The notes: generated by a model not told the origin, from the letters alone. Counted from the stretch's first letter, positions 47,737 through 57,490 are shown. The stretch: DNA of 64,000 nucleotides from Flavobacterium shii (GCF_025847235.1 NZ_JAOZEW010000001.1:425868-489867); one strand, 5' to 3'. Translations and numbers: made by a program.

Positions 47737-49071
47737 ATGCATTTAAAACCACATATAATTAAAGCTTTACTTATTGGGATGATAATTTTTATAGTGTCCA
47801 TTTTAATTGAATTTATTTCAGTTGGAACCGAAATTTTTACTCCTAATTTATTTCCGTATTTTTTATGTAGTATGCTGTATAGCATTACATTATATATTGT
47901 TAACATATCATTATTTATTTTTTTAGACAAAGTCTTTAAAAACAATCCTTATTCTTTAAAGCGCATAATTATTGGTTTTATCAGTTCTTTTTTCATCTCC
48001 TTATTTACCATTTTTTTACTTCGTGTTTTTTTAAGAGTTATTATAGAACAAAAATCAATCGCTTATTTCTTAGCCACCGAAACCCCTTCAAATTATATTG
48101 AGTCTTCTATTATTACTTTTATCGTACTACTGGCTTTTCACGCATTGCATTTTTATAAAGTATATAATGAGAACCGGGTTAAGGAACAAAAGATTATTGC
48201 AGGAACCGCTTCCGCAAAATTTGAGAGTTTAAAAAACCAGATTGACCCACATTTCCTTTTTAATAGTTTAAACGTATTAAGTTCATTGATAGAAGAAAAT
48301 CCAGATAATGCACAACGTTTTACAACTTCTTTATCTAAGATTTATCGATATGTATTGGAACAAAAAGACAAAGAACTAGTTTCGGTAGAAGATGAATTAG
48401 CTTTTGCAAAAACGTATATGAATTTATTAAAAATGCGTTTTGAGAACAGTTTATTTTATGAATTACCAACGCAAGAAATCAATCCAGATGCAAAAGTAGT
48501 TCCGCTGTCATTGCAGCTTTTATTAGAAAACACCGTAAAGCATAATGTTGTAAGCGAACAAAAACCACTAAACATTCGGATATTTATTGATGGCGATTAT
48601 TTAGCCGTTCAAAATGATTTTCAGAAAAAAGAAGTACTACAGGATCGTCAAGGTGTAGGATTACAAAATATCATAAGTCGCTATGGAATCATAACTAGCA
48701 GGAAAGTGTTGATTGAACAAAATGACGCAACATTCACTGTTAGGATACCAATTTTAACAAAACAGATTACTGTTATGGAAACAACATCAGATTATAATGA
48801 AAATGGTGCTTACTACAGAGCTAAAAAAAGGGTTGAAGAAATTAAAGGTTTTTATGGAAACCTGATCTCTTACTGTTGTGTAATTCCCTTTTTAATTTTT
48901 ATAAACTTACGATTCTCTCCTGGATTTCAATGGTTTTGGTTCTCTGCTCTAGGCTGGGGTTTTGGGCTACTTATGCATGCTCTTAAAGTGTTTGGATATA
49001 GTTCCAACTGGGAAGAAAGAAAAATTCAGGAAATTTTACGAAAAGAAGACAACAAACAAAATTGGAAATAA
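47737..49071 (+). CDS. LytS-type sensor histidine kinase with C-terminal 2TM domain
   Basis: 444 residues. Four membrane segments lie at about 5-25, 33-65, 72-100 and 115-140. A His_kinase domain (PF06580 type) follows with H172 in QIDPHFLFNSLN, and an ATPase domain with LQLLLENTVKHN and GVGLQNI. Residues ~350-440 are an extra 2TM domain (YYRAKKRVEEIKGFYGNL, then two hydrophobic segments and NWEERKIQEIL). This arrangement links the kinase to the two free-standing 2TM proteins that follow; the next gene overlaps its stop by one base (TAATG). Partner response regulator at 49844. Confidence 0.9.
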   Translation: MHLKPHIIKALLIGMIIFIVSILIEFISVGTEIFTPNLFPYFLCSMLYSITLYIVNISLFIFLDKVFKNNPYSLKRIIIGFISSFFISLFTIFLLRVFLRVIIEQKSIAYFLATETPSNYIESSIITFIVLLAFHALHFYKVYNENRVKEQKIIAGTASAKFESLKNQIDPHFLFNSLNVLSSLIEENPDNAQRFTTSLSKIYRYVLEQKDKELVSVEDELAFAKTYMNLLKMRFENSLFYELPTQEINPDAKVVPLSLQLLLENTVKHNVVSEQKPLNIRIFIDGDYLAVQNDFQKKEVLQDRQGVGLQNIISRYGIITSRKVLIEQNDATFTVRIPILTKQITVMETTSDYNENGAYYRAKKRVEEIKGFYGNLISYCCVIPFLIFINLRFSPGFQWFWFSALGWGFGLLMHALKVFGYSSNWEERKIQEILRKEDNKQNWK

Positions 49072-49376
49072 TGGAAACCAAAAATCAATATGACGACCGT
49101 TATCTTAAAGCAAAAAATAGAGTTCACGACATAAAGGGTTTTTATAGCAATCTGACTTCATTTATTATCGTCAATCTTATTTTCTTATTCATTAATTTGA
49201 ATTATTCTCCAGATCATTTATGGTTTTATTGGCCATTAATGTGGTGGGGATTAGGAGTGATTTTTCATGGATTGAAAGTCTACAATTGTTTTCCCATATT
49301 TAATAAAGAATGGGAAAAACAAAAAGTAAAAGAATACATGGATAAAGAAAAATCAAAAAATGAAAAATGGCAATAA
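49071..49376 (+). CDS. 2TM-domain protein, 101 residues
   Basis: Starts at ATG 49071 inside TAATG; an upstream TTG frame extension is unlikely. The layout is the conserved YLKAKNRVHDIKGFYSNL amphipathic segment, two hydrophobic helices (about 27-42 and 50-70) and a Lys-rich tail (WEKQKVKEYMDKEK). It is homologous to the kinase's C-terminus and to the next gene. Role unknown; probably a membrane partner of the kinase. Confidence 0.85.
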   Translation: METKNQYDDRYLKAKNRVHDIKGFYSNLTSFIIVNLIFLFINLNYSPDHLWFYWPLMWWGLGVIFHGLKVYNCFPIFNKEWEKQKVKEYMDKEKSKNEKWQ

Positions 49377-49394
49377 TATTTAAATTAAATCAAA

Positions 49395-49745
49395 ATGGGA
49401 AGATTTAGAAGACGCATGTTCGAAGATTATAACGAAAACATAAGCAACGACGAACGCTACAATATAGCATACAAAAGAGTACGAAGAATAAAAGGTTTTT
49501 ATTCACACTTAACAATATATGTTCTCGTAAATACATTCATTCTTATTGCCAGTACAAATCGAGGTTTTATTGGCAACGAGGAATTCTGGAGGTGGGAAAC
49601 TTTCTCTACTGCACTATTTTGGGGTATTGGTCTGGCAGCTCATTGGTTCTCTGTATTTGGAAGAAATTTATTTTTTAGTCACGATTGGGAAGAAAGAAAA
49701 ATAAAAGAATACATGGAAAAAGAAGCCAATCAAAAATGGGAATAA
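49395..49745 (+). CDS. 2TM-domain protein, 116 residues
   Basis: Same architecture: RYNIAYKRVRRIKGFYSHL, two hydrophobic helices, then HDWEERKIKEYMEKEAN. It has an extra basic N-terminal stretch (MGRFRRRMFEDYN) and lies 18 nt after the previous stop. Third copy of the 2TM unit in one operon. Confidence 0.85.
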   Translation: MGRFRRRMFEDYNENISNDERYNIAYKRVRRIKGFYSHLTIYVLVNTFILIASTNRGFIGNEEFWRWETFSTALFWGIGLAAHWFSVFGRNLFFSHDWEERKIKEYMEKEANQKWE

Positions 49746-49843
49746 CTTGGTATAATTCTCTGCTAAAAAAAATTTAAAAATTGTTTTATCGGTTAAATTT
49801 TAACTATTACTTTTAACCAACCAAAACTTTTGCTAAATCAAAA

Positions 49844-50611
49844 ATGAAAACAATAATCATAGAAGACGAGAAACCAGCAGCACGACTATTACAACGTAAA
49901 CTAGGCAAAATAGATGTTCCTGTTGAAATAATGCTTCACTCGGTTGTAGAAGCAATCGATTGGTTTTCTAAAAATGAACATCCTGATTTAATTTTTCTGG
50001 ACATTCAGTTATCAGATGGATTATCATTTGAAATTTTTGAAAAAATAGACATTAAAAGCGCTGTAATCTTCACAACTGCTTATGATGAATATGCGTTAAA
50101 AGCCTTTAAGCTTAATAGTATTGATTATCTTTTAAAACCGATAGATGAAGACGATCTGAATATAGCTGTTTCTAAATTCAAATCTCGTTTTCCGAAAAAA
50201 GAAAATAATACACAAAACCTTGAAATTGATTTTGAACAGATAAAGAAGATGCTTTCAAATCCATTCGAAAAAGTTTATAAAAAACGATTCACTGTTAAAG
50301 TGGGACAACATCTTAAAGTAATCGGAATAGAAGAAGTTGAATGTTTTTTTAGCGAAAATAAAGGTACTTACTTACACACTATAGATAATAGAAACTACTT
50401 AATCGATTCAACTTTAGAAATTCTGGAACAGGAATTGAATCCTAAAGATTTTTATCGTGTAAGCCGAAAATATATTATTCCGCTTCCGGCGATTAGAGAA
50501 ATTATATTGTATAGCAATTCACGCCTGAAAATAATCCTGCCTACTTATAAAGATGATGAGGTAATTGTAAGTCGCGAGAAAGTTTCTGATTTTAAAAACT
50601 GGATTGGATAG
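49844..50611 (+). CDS. LytTR-family response regulator
   Basis: 255 residues. The receiver domain (MKTIIIEDEKPAARLL) has acidic pocket residues near E7/D8, phospho-accepting D53 in FLDIQLSDG and conserved T/K positions (TTAYDEYALKAF, YLLKPID). A LytTR DNA-binding domain fills about 145-255 (FTVKVGQHLKVIGIEEVECF, FYRVSRKYIIPL). It should bind DNA when phosphorylated by the kinase at 47737. Last gene of the operon. Confidence 0.93.
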   Translation: MKTIIIEDEKPAARLLQRKLGKIDVPVEIMLHSVVEAIDWFSKNEHPDLIFLDIQLSDGLSFEIFEKIDIKSAVIFTTAYDEYALKAFKLNSIDYLLKPIDEDDLNIAVSKFKSRFPKKENNTQNLEIDFEQIKKMLSNPFEKVYKKRFTVKVGQHLKVIGIEEVECFFSENKGTYLHTIDNRNYLIDSTLEILEQELNPKDFYRVSRKYIIPLPAIREIILYSNSRLKIILPTYKDDEVIVSREKVSDFKNWIG

Positions 50612-50654
50612 GTTTCTTTTTTGCCACAGATTTCAAGAAAGTCGGTTTGTGACT

Positions 50655-50783
50655 TTGACAAAGAGTTGCTAACTTAAATTGTCTATAATGGGACGCGGAT
50701 GAAACGGATTTAAAAATAATCAAAAATAAAATCCGTTTAATCCGTGTTTTCGCCTTAGCGAATCCACATAATCCGTGTTCCTT
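50655..50783. repeat. Dispersed repeat after the LytTR gene
   Basis: Contains a half arm of the CTTTGTCAAAG family (ctttgacaaagag near 50653), then gcggatgaaacggattt ... aaatccgtttaatccg: arms aaacggattt (50702-50711) and aaatccgttt (50729-50738) are perfect complements. An outer pair, cgcggat / atccgtg, surrounds them. Related to the elements near 38560 and 40233. Confidence 0.7.
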
Positions 50784-50824
50784 TGGCAATGAGTTAGATA
50801 GATTTTAAAGAATTAAATAGATTT

Positions 50825-50872
50825 AAAACTTTGCGAACCTTGCGTATCCCTTTGCGAACTCTGCGGTTAATT
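50825..50872. repeat. Left arm of a 48-bp inverted repeat flanking the next gene
   Basis: The reverse complement of 50825-50872 matches 51768-51815 in 42 of 48 positions. This arm ends 3 nt before the stop codon of the minus-strand gene 50875-51651. Confidence 0.75.
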
Positions 50873-50874
50873 TA

Positions 50875-51651
50875 CTATACCACAGGATAAAAATACTTCC
50901 TGATTCCTATCATTACAAAAATCAGAACAGAATATCCGATGAAAAAAGGAGCAATATATTCGATGCCATCCATTGCCAACATAAGTGCGATAAGCAATAG
51001 CTGAAAGCCTAATCCGTATAATGAAACGAAAGTCATAAACCAGTTCGGGAATGTTTTTACCTTATAGGCATCACTATCGAGTGCATGAATTATTTTATCA
51101 AAAAGACCATATACAATAATATAAACCTGATGCAAAAAAATAACTGATTTTTGATTTTCGCCCGGTAATGCTTTAGGGATTTCATCTTCAAATATTTTAC
51201 TCGTTCTATCTCCTCCTACCGATTTATTTCGCAAAATCACATAGTAATAATTGTATAATGTACCTTGTAACTGTATACATAAAAAAGCAAGGATTGTAAT
51301 AGGTAGAGTAGTTTTAGAAACATAACAGATACTTATTAGGAACAAAAAATTTAAGATAATATCAAATATACTATCAAGGTATCTTCCTGTATAAGAAGGT
51401 GTTTTCTTTATTCGGGCAAGTTCTCCATCGGCGGCATCAATAATAGACTTTAATATTATAAAAAAACCAGCCCAATAAAAGTGATTTTCCAAAATACAAT
51501 AAATCGCAATTAACCCCGTAATTCCAAAAAGCAACGTTACATCAATAGGTGTAAATCGTGTATTTTGTAACTTTTTTGCAAAAAACCTTCCAAAAGGTCT
51601 TCCATAATCTGATAAATCATAAAATTTATCTTGTGCAGCAAGTTTAGACAT
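50875..51651 (-). CDS. CDP-alcohol phosphatidyltransferase family protein
   Basis: 258 residues with about six membrane helices. The full catalytic signature DGELAR-x8-G-x3-D-x3-D is present (residues near DGELARIKKTPSY, GRYLDSIFD). It condenses a CDP-alcohol with an alcohol substrate in phospholipid synthesis; the specific product cannot be deduced. The gene is bracketed by a 48-bp imperfect inverted repeat (50825-50872 and 51768-51815). Confidence 0.9.
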   Translation of the reverse strand: MSKLAAQDKFYDLSDYGRPFGRFFAKKLQNTRFTPIDVTLLFGITGLIAIYCILENHFYWAGFFIILKSIIDAADGELARIKKTPSYTGRYLDSIFDIILNFLFLISICYVSKTTLPITILAFLCIQLQGTLYNYYYVILRNKSVGGDRTSKIFEDEIPKALPGENQKSVIFLHQVYIIVYGLFDKIIHALDSDAYKVKTFPNWFMTFVSLYGLGFQLLLIALMLAMDGIEYIAPFFIGYSVLIFVMIGIRKYFYPVV

Positions 51652-51767
51652 CTATGTTTTTATAAACAAAAGAGTTGCGACAATATAGTCAGTGTAATTT
51701 ACGAAAAAAATATTATTTATTAATCTATTGATTACAAATAAATAATAATTCTAATCTGTGGCAGAGA

Positions 51768-51815
51768 AATTAACCGCAAAGGTCACAAAGGGATACGCAA
51801 AATTCACAAAGTTTT
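51768..51815. repeat. Right arm of the flanking inverted repeat
   Basis: Complement of 50825-50872 at 42 of 48 positions; starts 117 nt upstream of the CDP-alcohol transferase gene. The rest of 51652-51853 is AT-rich. Confidence 0.75.
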
Positions 51816-51853
51816 TATCCTTTGAACCTTTGCTGCTATGAACCTCTGTAACT

Positions 51854-52363
51854 TTATTCTGCTGCATTAATTTCTATTGCACCAAACTTCCAATCAGGGT
51901 TTAATTTTTGAGAATCTACTGGTTTAATAAAAACTATCGATCCAATTTTTTCTATTTTATTATTAACTGTATTTGTATCAATATACCTCAACAATTCATC
52001 ATAAGCCTGATTCTTATTCTTTGGTTTATCTGATATAATTCCAATTTTTGATAGATATTCAGCTGAAGGAATTACTAATTTCAATGGGGTATTTTCGATA
52101 TTATTTTTATAAAAAGTATCAAGAATAAATTTCTTAGTCGTGATTATAATAACTCCCGAATCTGACCCGTATTTCATTGAGTTAGCATCTTTATATACTG
52201 TCATAGTCGAAATATCATTTGGATTTATAGATTCCAAAGTATTTTTCACCTCATCCATGAAGCCTATTTTTTTGGCATCCAAAATAACTAAGGGCTGAGG
52301 TTTATTCTGCCCATAAGTAAAACATACAAGAATAAGAGAAAGGAACAAATAAACTTTTTTCAT
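51854..52363 (-). CDS. Exported protein with a plug-domain-like region
   Basis: 169 residues. A signal peptide (MKKVYLFLSLILVCFTYGQ) is followed by a stretch matching the plug domain of TonB-dependent receptors: INPNDISTMTVYKDANSMKYGSDSGVIIITTKK reduced to its core words NPNDIS, VYKDAN, YGSDSGVIIITTK. No barrel follows, and the C-terminus (FGAIEINAAE) repeats a similar edge. It is a free-standing plug-like protein in the periplasm. It starts 28 nt after the heme A synthase stop on the same strand. Confidence 0.75.
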   Translation of the reverse strand: MKKVYLFLSLILVCFTYGQNKPQPLVILDAKKIGFMDEVKNTLESINPNDISTMTVYKDANSMKYGSDSGVIIITTKKFILDTFYKNNIENTPLKLVIPSAEYLSKIGIISDKPKNKNQAYDELLRYIDTNTVNNKIEKIGSIVFIKPVDSQKLNPDWKFGAIEINAAE

Positions 52364-52391
52364 AAAATTAGGTCAGTATAAATTGAATGAG

Positions 52392-53420
52392 TTACTTACT
52401 TAATCTATGTAGTGTATAAGTCATTGCACTTAAAAGGAAAAATGCCATTATCTGATGGATCAATCCTAAAGCGATTGGCACATGGTATAAAAGTGTAAAA
52501 ACTCCTAAAATAAATTGTAAAAACACAAAAACAACTAGTGTTTTAACTCCTGCAGATTGTGTTTTACTAAGGGAGAATTGTGTGCTTTTAAAATATAGAA
52601 AAAGAATAATGGCGACAACTACATAAGCAAATGTTCTATGTACAAACTGTACTCCACTTTTACCTTCTATTAAATTTTTTACAAGCGTAGGTTGCTCAAT
52701 AAAAACTGAATCATGAATAAATTGTCCATCACTCATTAATGGCCAATGATTGTGAATTAAACCTGCATTTAAACCTGCTACAAATCCTCCATAAATTATT
52801 TGTATCAACAATACTACCAAAGCAACTCTCGCGATATTTCGAAGGTAAATATTGATCTCAATTTTATTTCTTTCGGGATAAATTAAATCCAATGCAACCC
52901 ATAATGTATATGCAAAGGTTACAAAAGCAAACGTTAAGTGAAGTGAAAGTCTAAAATGGCTTACATCCGGATTGTCTATTAAACCGCTTCTTACCATAAA
53001 CCATCCCAAGAAACCTTGAAAACCTCCCATTGCCAAAAGAACAATACATTTCTTAATTGTAGAACTGTCCAGTTTCTTCTTGATTAAAAAATAAACAAAA
53101 GGCACAAAGAAAACAAGTCCGATGATGCGTCCTATAAAACGGTGAAACCATTCCCAAAAATAGATAAATTTATAATCTGAAAGTTGGAAATCATTATGAA
53201 TATTAATTTTTTGATATTCTGGAAACTTCTTGTATTGCTCGAAAGCTTCATTCCATTTTGCCTCAGTCAAAGGCGGAAAAGTATCTGTTACCAAATGCCA
53301 GTCGGTCATAGATAATCCTGAATTTGTAAGTCGGGTAATCCCTCCTACTACAACCATTAAAAACAATAAAAAACATCCTGACAAAAGCCAAATGATTACT
53401 GATTTATTTTCTCTTTTCAT
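52392..53420 (-). CDS. ctaA: Heme A synthase (CtaA/Cox15)
   Basis: 342 residues with eight membrane helices in two repeats. Conserved heme-ligand histidines fall in EWFHRFIGR, SLHLTFAF, VHRTFAYV and LIHQIMAFF. It oxidises heme O to heme A for cytochrome oxidase. Followed by the plug-like protein gene. The upstream spacer 53421-53619 carries repeat sequence. Confidence 0.93.
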   Translation of the reverse strand: MKRENKSVIIWLLSGCFLLFLMVVVGGITRLTNSGLSMTDWHLVTDTFPPLTEAKWNEAFEQYKKFPEYQKINIHNDFQLSDYKFIYFWEWFHRFIGRIIGLVFFVPFVYFLIKKKLDSSTIKKCIVLLAMGGFQGFLGWFMVRSGLIDNPDVSHFRLSLHLTFAFVTFAYTLWVALDLIYPERNKIEINIYLRNIARVALVVLLIQIIYGGFVAGLNAGLIHNHWPLMSDGQFIHDSVFIEQPTLVKNLIEGKSGVQFVHRTFAYVVVAIILFLYFKSTQFSLSKTQSAGVKTLVVFVFLQFILGVFTLLYHVPIALGLIHQIMAFFLLSAMTYTLHRLSK

Positions 53421-53619
53421 TTTATTTTACTTGAGGTGCAAAGTTGCAAAACTGCAAAGTTACAAAGTCTCTATTTTGGGTTTATAAATGAACTTTTAAT
53501 GTTTAAGTTCGCTAATATATTTTAATTAAGGTTCTAAGATTAAGGCACTAAGTTCTTTATTTCTTTACAAAGACGCACTACTGTGCACCTCCATAGAAAA
53601 CCTTTGTGCCTTTGAACCT
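53421..53619. repeat. Spacer with dispersed 'cctttgaacc' repeat words
   Basis: Contains gaggtgcaaagttgcaaaac..caaagttacaaag at 53434-53468 and cctttgtgcctttgaacc near 53600-53618, which continues into the stop region of the CCA gene. Same word family as 46734-46892 and 50825-51815. No gene. Confidence 0.6.
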
Positions 53620-55056
53620 CTATTCCTTTGAACCTCTTTTTAATCCTAACTTTTCTCCTCTTTTGAGCATAAAGTCATAAGCTGCTTGATATTCATTTGG
53701 GATTTCACCTTCTAGAATGGCTTCCTTAATGGCTTCTTTTAAAACTCCTATTTCTCTGGAAGGTTTTAGATTATAAATTTCCATAATCTCTTCTCCCGAA
53801 ATTGGTGGTTGAAAATTACGAACATGATCGCGCTCTTCTACCTCAACAATTTTCCTTCGTACAATGTCGAAATTTTTATGATATTTCTTAAACTTACTTG
53901 GATTCTTGGTTGTGATATCGGCTTCGCACAAAATCATTAAGTTCTCTACATCTTCACCCGCATCAAAAACCAAACGACGAACGGCGCTATCTGTTACGAC
54001 ATCTTGAGATAAAACGATTGGTCGCGAACTCATGATTACCATTTTTTGTACAAATTTCATTTTGTGATTTAATGGCATATGCAAACGTTCGAATATTTTT
54101 TTAGCCATTTTACCGCCTAAAAACTCATGTCCGTGAAACGTCCATCCTTGTTTTTTATTGAAACGTTTTGTTGGAGCTTTCCCAATATCATGCAACAAAG
54201 CCGACCAACGTAACCAAACATCATCGGTATTTGGGCAAATATTATCGACAACTTCCAGCGTATGATAAAAATTATTTTTGTGTGTATGTCCTTCTATTTC
54301 TTCTACTTGATTCAATGCCGTTAATTCTGGCAAAATAATGTCCAAAAGTCCTGTTTGAAACAATAATAAAAATCCAATTGAAGGTTTATCTGTAGAAAGA
54401 ATTTTGTTTAATTCATCGACAATACGCTCACCCGAAATGATATTAATTCGTTCGGCATTCTTAGTAATTGCTTTCAACGAATTTTCTTCTATTTCAAATC
54501 CTAATTGATTTGCAAAACGAATAGCACGTAACATACGCAAAGGATCATCAGAATAAGTAATATCCGGATCCAACGGTGTTTTGATAGTTTTATTTTCCAG
54601 ATCGTTCAATCCATCAAAGGGATCTGATAAATCTCCGAAAGTAGCTGTATTTAAAGATAATGCTAATGCATTTATAGTAAAATCACGACGATTCTGGTCG
54701 TCTTCAAGTGTTCCGTTTTCTACAACTGGATTTCGGCTATCAAAATGATATGATTCTTTTCTAGCTCCAACAAATTCAATCTCGGTATCTTCAAAACGCA
54801 ACATTGCTGTTCCGTATGTTTTAAAAACCTGTACTTTTGGTTGTTTTGGAAGTAATTCTGAAACTTTTAATGCCAATTCGATTCCGCTTCCTACAGCAAC
54901 GATATCAATATCTTTTTTAGAATCCCGTTTTAAAAGTAAGTCTCTTACAAAACCGCCAATTACATAACTATCTACATTAAGTTCTTGAGAAGCTTGCGAA
55001 ATAATTTCGAAGATTTTATTTTGCAGAGCACCTTTATAATTTGTTTTTTTAGCCAC
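53620..55056 (-). CDS. cca: CCA tRNA nucleotidyltransferase (HD type)
   Basis: 478 residues. The class II nucleotidyltransferase core has [23 protein letters not shown] (GGxVRD, DIDI), the RR(D)FTINALA motif and the ERIxxE region ([15 protein letters not shown]). An HD domain follows ([10 protein letters not shown], HxxD). It adds or repairs the 3' CCA of tRNAs, which is needed here since tmRNA's CCA is not encoded. Length and motifs are normal. Confidence 0.94.
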   Translation of the reverse strand: MAKKTNYKGALQNKIFEIISQASQELNVDSYVIGGFVRDLLLKRDSKKDIDIVAVGSGIELALKVSELLPKQPKVQVFKTYGTAMLRFEDTEIEFVGARKESYHFDSRNPVVENGTLEDDQNRRDFTINALALSLNTATFGDLSDPFDGLNDLENKTIKTPLDPDITYSDDPLRMLRAIRFANQLGFEIEENSLKAITKNAERINIISGERIVDELNKILSTDKPSIGFLLLFQTGLLDIILPELTALNQVEEIEGHTHKNNFYHTLEVVDNICPNTDDVWLRWSALLHDIGKAPTKRFNKKQGWTFHGHEFLGGKMAKKIFERLHMPLNHKMKFVQKMVIMSSRPIVLSQDVVTDSAVRRLVFDAGEDVENLMILCEADITTKNPSKFKKYHKNFDIVRRKIVEVEERDHVRNFQPPISGEEIMEIYNLKPSREIGVLKEAIKEAILEGEIPNEYQAAYDFMLKRGEKLGLKRGSKE

Positions 55057-55220
55057 GAATTCTCTAATTTTTATAAAATAACAGTAAAATAATTTTTAGA
55101 TAATTTTACCGTGCGCAAATTTACAACATACTATACGCCTTTTATAATCTACAGCACATTTTTTTTAGTATTTAGCATTTTCAACATCAGAATTTCATAA
55201 AATTTGAACTTTCACAAAAT

Positions 55221-56486
55221 TCAATTGTTTTTTTCGAGGTAATTTAAGTCCGAATTAAAGGTTTCTTTGAGTTTCCAAAGTGCCAATAATGCCAGAACAG
55301 ATAATATTGTCCCAACTACCATTGCAGCATTTAAAATATTTCCATCAAAAAACTTATCTCTCAAAAGACTATAAATTAAAATAATGAGTGGCAAAGAACC
55401 ACGAACAAAATTAGGAGCTGTTGTAGTTACTGTTGCCCGAATATTGGTTCCAAATTGTTCGGCTGCAATGGTTACAAAAAGCACCCAATATCCAACTGAA
55501 CATCCCATTCCAAAACAAAGCCAATAGAAATTATCTGCTGTGATACCAAAAGAATGAAGATAAACGAAAACCATGATAAGGTTAAAAACCAGGAATAAAT
55601 ACATGACTTTTTTTCTGCTTTTTAACCATTGGCTCAATAATCCGCTGGCAATATCCCCCACAACTAAACCTGAATAACAAAATGCAATTGCTTTTCCGGC
55701 AACAATTGTCTCCGCTTGCTGAACGCCAAGTGTTTTGGCAAATTCTGGTGAAAATGTAATTAAAACTCCCACAAGAAACCAAAGCGGGATTCCGATTAAA
55801 ATACATTGAAGGTATTTAAAAAATCTTTCTCTATTAGTAAAAAGTGCCAGGAAATTCCCTTTCTTTTCTTCACTTTTTACAGCTTCTTTAAACATTCCCG
55901 ATTCATGAATGCTTACGCGAAGAAACAATAATAAAATACCTAAAACTCCTCCTGCATAATAACACAAACGCCAATCCTGAAAAAACTCATATACTAAATA
56001 AGCTGCAACTGCCCCCGAAACTCCAATAGAAGCAACAATCATGGTTCCATAACCCCTTTTTTCTTTTGGCAAACTTTCGGTAACCAATGTAATTCCAGCA
56101 CCTAACTCACCCGCAAGTCCTATTCCTGCTAGTAATCTCCAAAATGCATATCCATCAACCGTAGTTACCATACCATTGGCAATATTTGCAATCGAATAAA
56201 TTAATATCGAACCAAACAAAACCGAAATCCTTCCTTTTTTATCTCCCAAAATTCCCCATAGAATCCCACCAAACAACATTCCGAACATTTGCATGCTAAT
56301 TAAGAATTCTCCCTCGGTTCGTATGGCATCGCCCGTAATTCCTAAATCTTTAAGACTATCAGAACGAACGATTCCGAAAAGTAATAAATCATAGATGTCA
56401 ACAAAATAGCCAAGAGCAGCTACAATTACAGCAGCATTAAGTATAGAAGTCTTTTTAGGCAAAACTTCATTAATATTGTTTTTCAT
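55221..56486 (-). CDS. Major facilitator superfamily transporter
   Basis: 421 residues, 12 membrane helices. The loop 2-3 motif is GILGDKKGRISVL, and helices 4-5 contain LAGIGLAGELGAGITLVTES. The layout resembles the metabolite:H+ symporter (MHS)/sugar-porter-like branch, so an organic acid or sugar is a likely substrate, not decidable. Divergent from yaaA. A minus-strand -7 element TATATTTG lies at 56510-56517. Confidence 0.88.
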   Translation of the reverse strand: MKNNINEVLPKKTSILNAAVIVAALGYFVDIYDLLLFGIVRSDSLKDLGITGDAIRTEGEFLISMQMFGMLFGGILWGILGDKKGRISVLFGSILIYSIANIANGMVTTVDGYAFWRLLAGIGLAGELGAGITLVTESLPKEKRGYGTMIVASIGVSGAVAAYLVYEFFQDWRLCYYAGGVLGILLLFLRVSIHESGMFKEAVKSEEKKGNFLALFTNRERFFKYLQCILIGIPLWFLVGVLITFSPEFAKTLGVQQAETIVAGKAIAFCYSGLVVGDIASGLLSQWLKSRKKVMYLFLVFNLIMVFVYLHSFGITADNFYWLCFGMGCSVGYWVLFVTIAAEQFGTNIRATVTTTAPNFVRGSLPLIILIYSLLRDKFFDGNILNAAMVVGTILSVLALLALWKLKETFNSDLNYLEKNN

Positions 56487-56509
56487 GGTTTTTTGGTTAA
56501 ATAGTAAAT

Positions 56510-56517
56510 CAAATATA
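56510..56517 (-). promoter_or_regulatory. -7 element (TATATTTG) for the MFS gene
   Basis: Minus-strand TAnnTTTG match, 24 nt before the start at 56486. Confidence 0.45.
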
Positions 56518-56632
56518 GAGAAAGCATCAATTATTTCACATTTTTTTCAACAATATCATTTTACGATATGATACATTTATAAGGGTATCAAACAAATCAA
56601 TCTGTATCTGTTATTTTTTTGATTTCAATTTG

Positions 56633-56640
56633 TACTTTTG
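56633..56640 (+). promoter_or_regulatory. -7 element (TACTTTTG) for yaaA
   Basis: Perfect TAnnTTTG, 23 nt before the yaaA start. Confidence 0.5.
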
Positions 56641-56662
56641 AGACATTACAAAACAGCAAAAA

Positions 56663-57421
56663 ATGAAAATCGTTATATCGCCTGCCAAGTCTTTGAATTT
56701 CGAAAAAAAATTACCTACATCACAATATACCGAAGCTGAATTACTAAAAGAAGCCAGACAAATTCATAAAGTTTTAAAAGAAAAAAAACCTTCAGAATTA
56801 TCTGAATTAATGGATATTTCAGACAAACTAGCACAATTAAACTGGCAACGCAATCAGGATTGGAAAACTCCTTTTACTCCCGAAAATGCACGTCCGGCAG
56901 TTTTTACTTTTGATGGGGATGTATATACTGGCTTAGATGCTTATACAATTCCACTCGAAAAATTGGATATTTTACAAGATAAACTAAGAATATTATCCGG
57001 ATTATATGGTGTTTTAAAACCATTGGATTTAATCCAAGCTTACCGATTAGAAATGGGAACTAAATTACCTATTGGCGATGCAAAAAACCTATATGATTTT
57101 TGGAAAGATACCGTTACAAAGACCTTAAATAAAGAGCTAAAAAAAGGAGAATTATTTGTAAACCTTGCCAGCAACGAATATTTTTCGGCTGTGGATGTTA
57201 AAGCACTAAAAGTTCCTGTTATCACTCCAGACTTTAAAGATTACAAAGATGGAAAATTAAAGATAATCAGTTTCTTTGCAAAAAAAGCAAGGGGAATGAT
57301 GGTACGCTATATTATAGATACTAATGCAGAAACAATCGATGATTTAAGAGGCTTTAATTATGACGGATATCGATTTGATGACAGTTTATCCAAAGGAAGT
57401 CATTTAGTTTTTACCCGATAA
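56663..57421 (+). CDS. yaaA: Peroxide stress protein YaaA
   Basis: 252 residues of the UPF0246/DUF328 family: MKIVISPAKSLNFEKKLPT start, FDGDVYTGLDA, LSGLYGVLKPLDLIQAYRLEMG segment words (LYGVLKPLD, YRLEMG), NLASNEYF and the C-terminal FFAKKARGMMVRY. In E. coli YaaA lowers intracellular free iron during H2O2 stress. Single gene, ending at a terminator shared with the convergent aminopeptidase. Confidence 0.95.
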   Translation: MKIVISPAKSLNFEKKLPTSQYTEAELLKEARQIHKVLKEKKPSELSELMDISDKLAQLNWQRNQDWKTPFTPENARPAVFTFDGDVYTGLDAYTIPLEKLDILQDKLRILSGLYGVLKPLDLIQAYRLEMGTKLPIGDAKNLYDFWKDTVTKTLNKELKKGELFVNLASNEYFSAVDVKALKVPVITPDFKDYKDGKLKIISFFAKKARGMMVRYIIDTNAETIDDLRGFNYDGYRFDDSLSKGSHLVFTR

Positions 57422-57436
57422 GATATTTTATAAAAT

Positions 57437-57479
57437 AAAAAAGCGCCTCATTTTAATTGAATAAGACGCTTCTTTTTTA
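57437..57479. terminator. Bidirectional terminator
   Basis: A-rich arm with aagcgcctc pairs with gacgcttcttttttat, between convergent yaaA and the M1 peptidase gene. Confidence 0.75.
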
Positions 57480-57490
57480 TACTAAAATTA

